A DNA stretch of 64,000 nt from Adiantum capillus-veneris (taxonomy: Eukaryota > Streptophyta > Polypodiopsida > Polypodiales > Pteridaceae). Positions 36,287 to 47,881 of this stretch are shown here, piece by piece (within the stretch, counting starts at the first letter, position 1; each line of letters opens with the position of its first letter). The stretch is taken from the NCBI GenBank assembly GCA_014529385.2, contig CM043952.1:67895370-67959369 (forward strand). Reading direction: 5' to 3'. Position numbers and translations under genes: made by a program. Under the pieces are notes generated by a model that ran no database searches, was not told the origin of the DNA, and worked only from the letters and a program-made list of their open reading frames with translations.

Positions 36287-37545
36287 ATCATGCCATCATG
36301 TACATCTTTTACTGTGATCACATGGAATTGGGCTATAATGTTCTATAAACTTACTTCAATCGTGGTGCAAATTATTCTCCAGCATTCTACCGGTTTGTGT
36401 CTTCAGATATGCTAGAACCGTGATGATCTCGGCTCGAATGATTACCAACTATTTCTTGATGATTCCCCTATTTCTAGGTCTAAATTTGAAACTCTCACGA
36501 GTTTTGCAACTTGCACTTACTAATTTTCACCCAAAATTTGTTGTTTTCAGTCCTAAGTCGCAATTTCCACGCGTGAAACTACCCTAATGGCTTGATTTTA
36601 CTGAAAATTCATTTCTAACAGCGCTTTTATGTGCTTGATTCCATTTTGGGTTTTCGATCGTTTGGTTTCAAATTCCTTGAAGTTTTCTTTTTTCGATAAA
36701 TTTTTGGATTTCAGGACCCTGCTCGCTTCGCTCGATTTTTCCCGTTTTTTTGTTGTTGCTGGCTTTATCTGATCATCTCGTTCGATTTTTGACTTTCTTA
36801 ATTGCAGCGTGAAATTTTGGCGGCTTTTTTTCTTTTTTGCCCTTTTTTGTCCTTTTTCGACTCTTCTTTCCTTATTTCTATTATTTTGTGAAATTTTGAA
36901 TGTTCTAAATTTTTTGGTATTTTTATGAATATCTATAATTTTTTTGATTTTTTGGTGTTTTTTTATTTTTTATAGTTCTTTCTAGTGTTTTATGAATTTT
37001 ACGATTTTTTTGTGATTTATTTGTGTAATTTTTTTTATGTTTTCTAGAAAAGGGAGTTTTCTATAAGTTTAATATTTATAATTTTTTGGTGACTTTTTTT
37101 GAATTTTTTATTTTTTTATTGTTTTTATGTGATTTTTAAAGATTTTTGTGATTTATTTATTTAAATTTTTTAAAAAATTTAAATTGACTTAAAACAATAA
37201 AGCATTAATTTACCTTTGACTTACTTGGCAAGTTGACATGCAGCTCTGACGAAAACGATGGCGATAATGCGGCGTTGATTACGGGGTGATGGCACGCAAT
37301 AGAGGCAGCAGGTGGACCGTGGATGGTGTGGGGTCTGGTGCGCAGAGGAGAGAGAGAAGAGAGAGAGTTTATGTAGCGGGGCTCAGCGGGGCAGAGAAAG
37401 AGTGGTGTGTTGCTCGCCACGTGGCAAGGAGAGAGATAGAGAGAGATGTCAGCACCAAGAGTGGGACAGCCGAGATACACATAGGGATAGAGTGAGAGTG
37501 GGTGTGTGTGTGTGTAAGTGTGGTGGTTGAGTGTGTTCACGCCAT

Positions 37546-37597
<52 letters not shown>

Positions 37598-37601
37598 AGT
37601 G

Positions 37602-37690
<89 letters not shown>

Positions 37691-39603
37691 TAAGACAAAG
37701 AGAGAGTACGGGCTGTTGGCAACAATCAGAGGAAGAAGTGTATTTTAACGTCGTAGGAAACTATCCCAAGAGACCTTAAAGATCTATCCGATGAGGAGAG
37801 TTGAGAGAGAGACAAGAGAGAGGGGTCCACTCCCTTGGCTTCCAGTGTCAATAGAGGAGAGAGAGGAAAAGGCAAGAGAGCAAGTGAGAGAGCTTTCATG
37901 CACCGAAAGGCATGGCTCGAGAAAAGATAGGCTTGCTTTATCCAAAGCCGAAGCTTGAAATTTGACCGTCGAGTTCGCACAACCGCCGAAATCAGCGGAA
38001 CATACGCTCAAGCTCAAAAAAAAACCGTCAACGCTCGCGTCGAAGCAAATCTTTCAATGTTAAATTTTTCAAATGTTCGAAAATGCCAAATTTAGCCCGA
38101 TTTTTTTTTGAAAACGTTAAAATCGCCCGAAAATCCAAAAAATTAGCAAAAAAATCCAAAAAGTTCCCAAAATATTCTTGTAATCTCAAAAATCATTAAC
38201 AATCACAATCGAACACTTTCGACTTACATAAGCACACCAAAAATAGCAGTTTTTATCAAAAACATGATTTACGACAAAATCAACAACCCGACATCGGAAA
38301 TAGCGAAACGATCAAAACTCAACCAAGGAGGGTACAAATGTGCTCAAAATGATGCCATAAATACGCACACAAAACAGCTCGTCAAAATCACAAGATATCA
38401 AATTTTTACAGAATTAAGCAAAAATTAATGCAAAAATTTACAAAAAATTGCAGAAAATATCCTCTCTTTTTTTTTTGAAAATTCTCCACGCATAGGGGAT
38501 TAGTGTAACCAAATCAAATTGCAATTAGCACATCAATTCAATTGCCAAATAATTTTACCAATAAAAATCAAAACTAGACAATTAAATCCACAAAATTAGG
38601 CAAAAAATTGACGCATTTGGAGTGTGTAAATCCCTCTTTGGAGCTAAAAAACGCAGCAATTAACTATTACACACATCAAATATGCAATCAAACATTGAAT
38701 TAATCATGCACATTAAGCATTGTTTAGGCGCGCGCGCACGCACACACACACACTAATAATTGACAGTTTTTACCAATTTTTAGGTGCACACATAAGGGTT
38801 AATCTTGTCAAAATTTCAATTTGAATTCACAAATCTCTGATTGGGCATGACCACAACACAAATCAATCACCACAATTGAAAAACCATTAAGCACACATTG
38901 ATTTTTAGGTGCACAAACAAGGACAAAATAGTGCATACACACCTAAAATTAGGCATACACACAATTAGAATGCACACACACTTGATTTTAGTGCACACAC
39001 ACTTACAATTGACCGTTCAAGCATGCAATTAGATCAATGAGGCACACAATTAGCAATGTACATTCACCAATTAGCAATTGAACTTGTCAATTCCATACGC
39101 CTTCAAATCTGAAAAGTTTCGGCATTACAACGGCATGAAAATGAACATTTGAAATAAAATTAAAGCATAACATAGCATCAACATGGTGTTGTAATTAGCA
39201 TAGCATAACATAGCATTGACATGGTGTTAATCCACAGAGCATATCATAGCATCATCATGACATCTCTACAAATGTTTGGATTCTAGGGAGGTTGAGAATA
39301 CCACCTTGTTTACCTTTCCAGTGAAGATCGGTTAAACGGTTGAAAGCTTTAATTCTTAGTAGAAAATTAGTGTGTAAGTTAGCAAAAATTAGTGAAATTA
39401 GCAAGGGGTTAGTGTGAAATTAGAGTGTGTAGGCACACAATTGGCAAGATATGGTGACAAATTAGGGAAAAATGAACACATTGCTTCATGCACACACATC
39501 CAAAATCCACAAAACCATAAACACACAAGTGAAATTAGTAAAGAAATTAGTGAGGGAACACATCTGATTATGCCATAATTACACTAGCATAGGCCATCAT
39601 CCA
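36287..39603. other. Long untranslated leader of the 8.1-kb element
   Basis: About 3.3 kb between the primer site and the first frame, AT-rich and gene-free, with T-rich (36900-37160) and CACACA-rich (38720-39010) parts and microsatellites. Long noncoding leaders are common in non-autonomous gypsy derivatives. Confidence 0.5.
37548..37685. repeat. (GA)n followed by (GT)n microsatellite
   Basis: GA at 37548-37594 and GT at about 37600-37685, with one TTT interruption. Confidence 0.95.
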
Positions 39604-39619
39604 CGGCAACGGCACCAAA

Positions 39620-40568
39620 TGTTGGGGGTACCATCATAGCATAGCTCCAATGACCTACAAAATTATCATTCCTAAGAGATGAGCTACCGGGCTAGGACAT
39701 AGAAACACTCACATGATTAGTGAGCTAATTATGGAAACACGAATGGTGACTCTATGAGGTGAGCTTCTCGGCCTATAAAGGAGCTAATCCACAATGATTG
39801 TCAATCTCCACATCCACTTCCAACCCAATCACACACACTAACCATTGCAAGACGCACACAACACGAATCCTATCATGCAGCACACTAATCACAAGCACCC
39901 ACACATAGATATATCAAGCACCACACTCCAATCAAACCTACATGCACACACAAGCAAAAGAGGGCAATCACACAAGATCAGAGAGGGATTAATCATTAAT
40001 TAGTTATGATCTAGCTATTCAAAGCATCATTAGCAATCACAAGAAGTATGAGAGAGGCATAGTGAAAGAGAATTAAGCATTGATTAGTGTTAATCAAGTC
40101 ACATGAGCAAGGAGAAGCTCAAGGACTCCATAGCCACACACCTTGTGAGCTCTCACCAAAGAGTGGTCTCAACAAATGAGCTTGAGACTCCTAATTTCTT
40201 TTACACACTGTCTTATATACCTAATGTAAAATATGCAATGTTCGGGTGCCCAAAGCCTTTAGGGCTCCACCATGTACTGAATCTGCAACCAAGGCACACT
40301 AATTGACATGTTCTTTACAGCTTGGAACTCCCATTGATCCCATAACACATTAAAAATATTACAATACACATTAAAAATATTACAATACACATTAAAAATA
40401 TTACAATGGCTTGAAAAAAATTGGGAATTTACAATACATAACCATTTTGGGAAAATATAAAAAATGTGTAACTCCAATCTTTACTGCTTCTTCATGTTGA
40501 TCTTTGATTAGCATCTGTAAGGCTCGAACTTTAGCAGCTTTTGTTAACTGACAGTGAATCAGTTAATA
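39620..40568 (-). repeat. 5-prime LTR of the 8.1-kb element
   Basis: 949 bp. On the minus strand it begins TATTAACTGATTC and ends CCCCCAACA. It carries an extra repeated block (CACATTAAAAATATTACAAT three times near 40345-40405), absent from the partner LTR, which explains most of the length difference. Confidence 0.9.
40345..40405. repeat. Three tandem 20-bp units in one LTR
   Basis: CACATTAAAAATATTACAAT is repeated three times here and present once, in altered form, in the other LTR. The expansion happened after insertion. Confidence 0.85.
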
Positions 40569-40573
40569 GAACC
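40569..40573. repeat. Target site duplication GAACC (upper side)
   Basis: Matches 32509-32513 exactly. Confidence 0.85.
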
Positions 40574-42423
40574 ATGCTTTGGAAACTTTGAATGCCGCAT
40601 CTTACCCAAAATACATCCTTCACAAACATGCTTGACATGTGCTTCAAGAGGAGACAAAGAACAAAGAATAAATCATACCAGACTTCTGTAAACACAGCAA
40701 ACTGGAAAAATTTAGATGCCAAAAACATGCATGTCAAAGTTTTTCATCTGAGATAGCCTTTGAATCCACAACTGCATTTGCAAAAGTGAGCTGATACAGG
40801 CCACGACATAAAATGCCTGATGCAAAAAATCTCATCACCAGAGCTGAGATCAGGAACTGTACATATGTTATCCACAAATTTCACAACAAGACCGCGTCTA
40901 GCAAGTGCAGATACAGAAAAAAAATTCTTCTTGATCCTAGGTACATAAAGTGCATCAACAAGTGTGAAAGAACTACCATTTACAATAGTCAGCACAATAT
41001 CTCCAACTCTCTTGACTGGATAAGAGGCATTGTTGGCACAAGTGACTGAGTTCCCATGAGGGACATCATCGAGAGAGGTAAACAAGTCACGATGAGAGGT
41101 AATGTGATTTGTAGCATCATTGTCAAAGTACTACACATGAGCATTGCAACAACAATTGATAAGCATGCATCATGGATAGAAGGATCATCAATGCACTTTG
41201 TACTAAAAGCCCATTATGCATCAACATCGGCATCATAGTCTCCTTTCTCGGAAGACTCAACAATAGGTTCATTTGTAGTGGAACCAGCCTCTTTGGCCTT
41301 CAACTTAGGACACTGATCAAGTGATCATTAGCTTTATAACAATGACAATGCATCTTCTTTTTTCCCTTATCACCTCAATTCCCATATGAATTGCTTCCAG
41401 CAGAAGCATTAGGAACAAGTAATTTACCACTTGCAGAAGAACCATGAGAAGTGGCTACATTGTTGAACATTACCACCTTTTCTTTGACCAGCAATCTTGG
41501 GGGGTTTTAAAAAGCAATAATTTTAGGCATTTTAGCAGAGATACATTAAGATAAGGGGTTTTAATATTCAATTTTGGAAAATTTTCCTAAAATAAGGGGT
41601 CATTTTGATCATTCAAACATGTTACAAGAGGGGTTTTTATAATTACCCTGCGAACGCACGTTATATAGGGGGGTATTGCAAGGTGAACCCCCCAAGGCAA
41701 CAATAAAGGCTTGTTCAACTACACACTGTCTGGTCCCTTTTTTCTTTTGGGAAGTGACTCTTGCAACAGAAATGTGAATAATGCATCAAACTTGACAAAT
41801 TTTGGATTTCCTTGGGTCATCAGTCTCCAAGTACTTGCAAAAGTCTGGTAAGAATCTGGCAAAGCATCAGGAACAATCTACACAAGGGAACTATCAGAAA
41901 TGACTTCGCCTGCAGAAATAAGTTGCTCATATATATCCTTGACACCAACAAGGAAAGTGTCCATTTCATCTTCCTCATGTATAATCTTCAACTCCAGATC
42001 TTAATGCAACAATTCAATTTTTGCCTCATTGCGACTTGCATAAAGACCTTGCTTAAAGACCAGCCATAATATCCCAAGCATGTTTTTGCAACTTTTTATG
42101 AACAAATGTGAGGAGTAACAGTGCGCTTCACAGACAACACAATCAATGTATGATAATGCACACCTTTTACATCCCAATGATCTTGCTCAATCGTAGGTAA
42201 AACAGCTATGGCAGCAACAATCCTGCCATCAAAACCTGCAACATCCTCAACATCGCCTACATCCTCAGAACTAGGACGTACATCAATGCTCTATACGATG
42301 TTCCAAATGCCCTTTGACACAAGGACATGTTGCATCATGTAAGCCCACATAGAGTAAGTGTCCCCATCCAGCCTGTCCTCAGAAGCAAACATCTTGAGCA
42401 CATTTGCATTGTTGTCAGCCATG
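40574..42423 (-). pseudogene. Copia gag, protease and pre-integrase (family D, first copy)
   Basis: Minus-strand reading starts MADNNANVLKMFASEDRLDG at about 42423, runs through a degenerate zinc knuckle (CHCYKANDH) near 41330, a protease region (NASYPVKRVGDIVL, IKKNFFSVSALARRG) at about 41085-40850, and a pre-integrase region (SSMFVKDVFWV) near 40620. It is cut at 40573 and interrupted by a MITE at 41496-41696. The integrase continues at 32513. Confidence 0.75.
41496..41696. mobile_element. MITE-like element, 201 bp
   Basis: Ends CTTGGGGGGTT and its inverse AACCCCCCAAG form an 11-bp terminal inverted repeat. The interior is AT-rich and noncoding. The flanks GCAAT and GCAAC could be a decayed 5-bp target duplication. 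It splits the copia gag frame, which shows that it is an insertion. Confidence 0.65.
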
Positions 42424-42629
42424 GCAAATGTTGCACCTGATATGAAAATCACCCAAAAAGAGGAGAAAGGAGGTGGAAACAACATGTTCTATATAGCACA
42501 AACTATAGAAGACTGTAAGGAACCTGTTATGCAAAAAATGGTACTGACATAAAATTTACACAAAATGACAAATTAGCCTACGCAGTACTACATGTAGTGG
42601 CAACAGAGGCCAAAATGATCCCGAATTAG
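42424..42629. other. Short noncoding junction between two retroelements
   Basis: Holds the leader of the minus-strand copia and unassigned sequence before the gypsy integrase remnant. Nothing else is seen. Confidence 0.4.
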
Positions 42630-43860
42630 AAATCTAAGTTGAGACCGCCTTCATCTCTAGCATCAATGAGATCCATTCAACTTGCTGAGAGAAATAACAT
42701 TTGTCAAGCCAAGAGGAACCATTCACCTTGCAGGATAGTTATCTCCTCTATGGCAATAGGCTATGTATTACTAGCTCATTTCATGAGAAAGCAATGTACG
42801 AATCCTATGCTCCTCCTTATGCAGGGCATAGAGGGATTCAACCTAGTCTTTGAGGAGTAGAGACCTACTTCTATTGGCCCATTATGAAAGTAGACATACA
42901 AGAGTATGTTTCAAAATGTGTAGTGTGTAAAAGACGAAGTATGATAGAGGGAAGCAACTTGGATTACTTCAGCCCTTGCCAATTCCTAATTCACCATGGG
43001 AGAGCATATCCATGAATTTTATCTTTGGATTTCCTAATTCTATCCATGGAATACAAGAATATGGACAATAGTCGACAGGTTTAACAAACAAGCACATTTT
43101 ATACCTATCAAAAATACTATTAAGGCACATCAAATGGCAACTCTCTTCATATCTTAGATTTTCAAGTACCATGGCTTGCCAACATCCATTGTGTTAGACA
43201 AAGATCCTAGAAGGACCAGTAATGTTTGGAAGGGTCTCTTTGAGAATCTAGGTACTAGGCTAAATTTCTCTTCGGCCTATCACCCACAAACGGATGGCCA
43301 AAGTGAAATAGCAAATCTTACCATTCTAGATCTACTAAAAACCTACATTATGGAATTAGATCAATGCTCACAATGGGAGAAGTACTTACCCCTTGTAGAG
43401 TATGCATACAACTACATTGTACATACTTCTACCGGAAAGGCACCTTTCAAGGTCAAAGAGGGAAGATCTAAAAGTCCCTTGCTACTTAAAGTACATGGGA
43501 AGATCTTCTCTACTGATGAGTATAGCGGAGATTTGCAAAAATCTTTTCAAAAGATTAAAGAGGCTATATCCATCTCATAGCAAAGACAAAAGGCTGCTAT
43601 TGACAAGCATTGAAGAGTCTTATCCTTTTAAGAAAAATGATTGGGTCTTGCTAAAATTCCCCAAGGCTCGTCTAAGGCAAACTACGGGCAAAAATCCTAC
43701 GGGCCACTAAAAGTATTATGCTAAGTTAGCAAAAAGATACTATGGTCCTTTTCAAATCTCTAAACCAATCCGATCGCCTATCAATTAAAGTTGCCCAATC
43801 ATTGGCTCATACGTAATTCTTTTCATGTGAGCCTACTTAAGCCTTACAAAGGATAGCCGC
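42630..43860 (+). pseudogene. Gypsy integrase remnant
   Basis: A zinc-binding stretch (YAGHRGIQPSL, YVSKCVVCKRR) is followed by a core with SAYHPQTDGQSEIAN and a C-terminal part ending near LLKPYKG. Stops and frameshifts are frequent, and the first catalytic segment is damaged. It is an older gypsy copy against which the next LTR element lies. Confidence 0.8.
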
Positions 43861-44732
43861 TGTTGGGTGCATTTCTGACACCCCGTTTTTTGTAAATTTC
43901 TACATATGGACATGAAGCCCAATGTCAAAAGGGCGTGTGGGATTTATTTTTGTGGGTTTTTTAGCTTGCTTTAGCAAGCACATGTACATGCACTGCAAGT
44001 CGCTAGTCTAGTGACAGCTGTTGGGCTACTGTAAGTGCCCGTGAGTGAGTTTCTTGAAGCGAGCCTTGTATATAACTAAAACTCATGTACAAACTAAAAA
44101 AATTTCAGCCAAAGACCATAAATTTGCAGGTTTTAGCTCGTTGTGGCTTCTTGATGCTTTTGGATGCATGTTTTTGCCCCGACTAGCCTTCGCTACGTGT
44201 AGTCGTGCTGGGACAGCTTTCTGCTCGCGTCAATTTTGCTGATGGCGGCGTATGGAATCAAATTTGGTCATCTTCAGATTTCTCGCCAGTCATTTTTCAA
44301 GCTTTCTCTCAAGCTTTAAAGTGCCCCAATTGGAGTTGTGCTCATCAGGTTACGACTAATTCTCTGCAGGGTTATGGCTATGGCAGCCTAGTGGCAAATT
44401 GTGTGTAGACAGATTCGGAGGGCATGTATCTATGAATTGTGGAATTGATGTTGAAGTTGTGGATTTGTGATGTTTAATTGTGAAAGGAGAGGCTCTTGTC
44501 TTCATCTGCATTGGTCGGCGTGTGTTGTAAATCCGTGCTTTGACAGGGTTTTGCTCCTATGTGACATAGTCTCTTGGGTGGGCGACGGCTAGTAAATTCC
44601 CAAGGGTCTACTCCTATTGGACTTGTGGTGTTTCAAAAGTATTTGGCAAAGCTTTTTGTGTCTTGTAGTTCTCTTTCAACGCTCTTGGGTGACATCACTA
44701 TAGAGGTGTTTCAGTTTGCTTGTTTCCCAACA
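43861..44732 (+). repeat. 5-prime LTR of the dual-RNase H gypsy
   Basis: Starts TGTTGGGTGCATTTCTGACA and ends TTTCCCAACA. The partner is at 50143-51014. Confidence 0.95.
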
Positions 44733-44796
44733 GTGTTTTGGTGCCCCCCACCGAGGAATCGCTTCAAGTTACCTTCAGTTTACAGGTTTTGAAGAC

Positions 44797-45766
44797 ATGG
44801 AATTTAATTTTCCGGAGTTTAGTGGAAAATCAAATTAAAGTTCCAAAGCTTTCATTGAGAGAATGGAGTTTGCTTGCCTTCTTGCTGACAAGCAAGACCC
44901 AGCGTTGGTGCTGCGAATTTTCTATTTCTGTTTGAAGGGAGATGCTAGGGAATGGTTGGAACGCTATGAAAAGGAGCTACAATCAGCCCAACCTCCTCAA
45001 GTTATGACTTATGAAATGGTAAGGCATGCTTTTCTTACAAACTTTCAACAGGTGGAAGACCCACAAAAGGTATGGCAGTCTATTCAAGGTTTAGTACAAG
45101 GTGAAGGCCAAACCATAGAAGACTTTGTGAAGGTGTTCAATGCATTACGGAAAAAGTGGTGTACATCTTTGGGGGCTGAAATTCCTCCAGCCATGTTGAA
45201 AAAGGACAGGTTTCTTGCAAGTTTGAGGAGTAACCTACGCTTGAAGGTAGAGCTTAATCAACCAAGGACCTTTGAGGAGGCAGTTGAAATTGCAAAGAAT
45301 AAAGAGTGGAAAGCAGAGCGTCTTCATCAACTTGGAATCAATGTCGACCCAAAGCTTGAAGTGAAAGTGGTAGAGCAACCAAGGGTCCTCATTAGGGATC
45401 CAGGTTATGATCAACAAGCTTCTCATGATGTGAATGCTTTTTGCAAGGAGATGCAAGAGGTTGTAAGTCTTATGAAGAATCTGTGTGCATATGATGGGAG
45501 GTGGAAGAGGTCAGAGTTATGGATATGGACGTGGTTATGGAAGCAATGAGGGTTATACAGGTGGTAGAGGAAGAGGCATGGCTAGAAGAGGGGATATATT
45601 TCAATGCTACAATTGTGGTGAATGGGGTCATAAAATCCCTCAATGTGACAAGCCAAAGAGAATGGGTGGCGACATGTTTCCTCTTCCTCCACAAATTCCT
45701 TCTCGAGCTCAAGATTATGGTATTGAGATTAAAGGGGAAGCAGGACCAAGTGGATTGACAACATAA
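44797..45766 (+). pseudogene. Gypsy gag
   Basis: Starts MEFNFPEFSGKSN, with a TAA near 44836, and continues with a capsid-like region (YFCLKGDAREWLERYEKEL, NALRKKWCTSLG) and, after a frameshift near 45500, a zinc knuckle CYNCGEWGHKIPQC. Gag forms the particle that packages element RNA. Confidence 0.85.
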
Positions 45767-46024
45767 GAGAAGGGCAAAAAAAAAGTGGTAAGCATAATCC
45801 GTTTGGAGAAGAAAGAGGATGATTTGGGAGCTATGTTTATGCCTGTAGGTAAGAGGGTTACAAGAGATCATGACATGAGTGATGCAAGTTCTAGCCATAA
45901 AAGAGAGAAATAGGTTGAAACAGATACAGGTAAAGAGAAGAAGAAGAGAAAGCCCAGGAAACATTACAATGCATCCGAATTTCCTTTAGGAGAAGGGCAA
46001 CCAAATTATAGTTTAAGGGCTGAT

Positions 46025-47881
46025 TTGGTGGGTAGAAAGGCTGATGTTACCTTTGGGCAACTCATAGAGATGTGTCCCAAGTTAAAGAGGCAATGGAAGC
46101 ACGTAGTCAACCGCATCAAGAAGGAGCCTTCAAGGGGGTCAGTGAGAGTCCTATCTTTGAATGAGATACCTGATATATTCCCTACTATAGATGCATGGCA
46201 TAAGAGGAAGTGCATTGGAGAGGCTTATATTGATGGAGGTGCACAGGTATGTGTTATTACTCAAGCTTGTGTATCAAAGTTGGGACTCAACATGGTGAAG
46301 AATTCAGGTTTTCGCATAAATCTTGCCAACCAATAAAGGGTGAGGTGCTTGGGAGTTGTAAAGGACTTGGAGGTGGATGTATTTGATGTTAAAGTGCTGG
46401 TCAATTTCCATGTTATGCCCGTGGGTATTGGTGCTTTCCCTCTCATCCTTGGAAGACCATGGTTACAGGCAACCAAAGCTATACAGGATTGGGGACATGG
46501 TACCATCACTCTCTACAATAGAAGGGGTGATAATAAGAGGTTTAACATGGCTAAAAATCAATCTTTGGATGCTGATTTTGATGAGAAAAGTTACGAAGAA
46601 GAGTCCTCAAGTGAAGAAGAAGACAATGGGGATGAGGGCAGTGAAGTGGAAGATAGTAGCGATAGTGACCTAGATGTTTCCTCCTTGTTTCTTGAAGAAG
46701 AGCCTGATGAGAAACAAAGATTTCTTGGCCTTATGGAGAATGAGGATATCTCTGGTCCTTGTGAGCAAATTGAAGAGCTGATGCAACCCAAAGTTCAACC
46801 TAATGTCAAACAGGAGCTGATACAAGGTATGTTGTCTCCCGACTTGACTAGTCATGAGAAGGTTGAGTACCTACATATGATACAACAATTTTCCCATTTA
46901 TTCATCACTTCTTATGAGGAAATTAGAGGCTTTAAGGGAGAGGAAATCCACATTCCAATCACGGAAGGAGCTCAGCTCGTACGCCAAAAGCTAAGGAGAA
47001 TGGGACAGGTACAACATAATGCTTTAAAGGAAGAGGTAGACAAGCTTCTTGAAGCAGGTTTCATATGTCCTGTGAGCACTGCAAAATGGGTGAGTCCTGT
47101 TTTTGTCACACCCAAGAAGGATGGAAAGTGGAGGATATGTGTTGATTTTAAGCCTCTAAACGCAGCCATGAAGAGGGATCCATACCCTCTTCCTTTCATA
47201 GATGACATACTTGATTCTATTGCAGGGCATGAGAGGTATAGCGTATGTGATGGATTCTCTGGATATTTTCAACTCACCTTGGCTTTGGAAGATCGAAATA
47301 AGACCACATTTATCCCGCCATGGGGATGCTTTTGTTATTGTGTGCTTCCTTTTGGTCTTATGGATGGCTGTGCGTGGTATCAAAAGCGCGTCAACAAGGT
47401 GTTCTCTCCCTTTCTTGGAAAGTTTGTGAAGGATCTTATTGATGACTTTTGTGTTTATAGCTCTAGAAAATATCATTGTGTAAAGCTTGGGATGGCATTG
47501 AAGCAATATGATGAAAGTGGAGGTCAACTCAACCCAAAGAAGTGTCATCTTGCTCAACCAAGAGTGAAGTTTTTGGGGCATATGATCTTAGATAATGGGA
47601 TTGAAGCGGATCCTAACAAAGTGAAGGCTTTGGTGCTCCTCCCATCACCTAAAGATACAAAGCAACTTTCTACTTTTATTCAAAAGGTGAAGTATACTGC
47701 AAGGTTCATTTCTTTGTCCTCTCAACTTCTTTATCCTCTACAACAAGTAGCAAGGTTGGATCCTCTACAATGGACAAATGAATGTGAAGAGAATGTGAAG
47801 AGGTTTTTCAAGGTATCAAAGAGGTTCTTGGTTCTCTTCCTGCTATGCAAGCTCCTAATTGGGATAAGGAGTTTTATGTGA
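46025..47881 (+). pseudogene. Gypsy protease and reverse transcriptase
   Basis: The protease motif AYIDGGAQVCVIT is followed by LILGRPWLQ. One in-frame TAA lies at 46334-46336. An acidic spacer of about 60 residues leads into RT with VFVTPKKDGKWRICVDFKPL, LPFGLMDGCAWYQ and the double-Asp motif LIDDFCVYSS. A frameshift near 47850 moves to the RNase H frame. Confidence 0.88.

Larger units (their letters stand above)
32514..40568 (-). mobile_element. 8.1-kb LTR retrotransposon without recognisable pol, minus strand
   Basis: Two LTRs (32514-33394 and 39620-40568) flank 6.2 kb of internal DNA, and a 5-bp duplication GAACC flanks the whole. On the minus strand the primer site TTTGGTGCCGTTGCCG follows the 5-prime LTR at about 39604-39619, a type used by Athila/Tat gypsy elements. 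A purine tract AAAAGGAGGGAA precedes the 3-prime LTR at about 33395-33406. No RT or integrase is visible, so it is non-autonomous. It interrupts a copia integrase. Confidence 0.85.
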
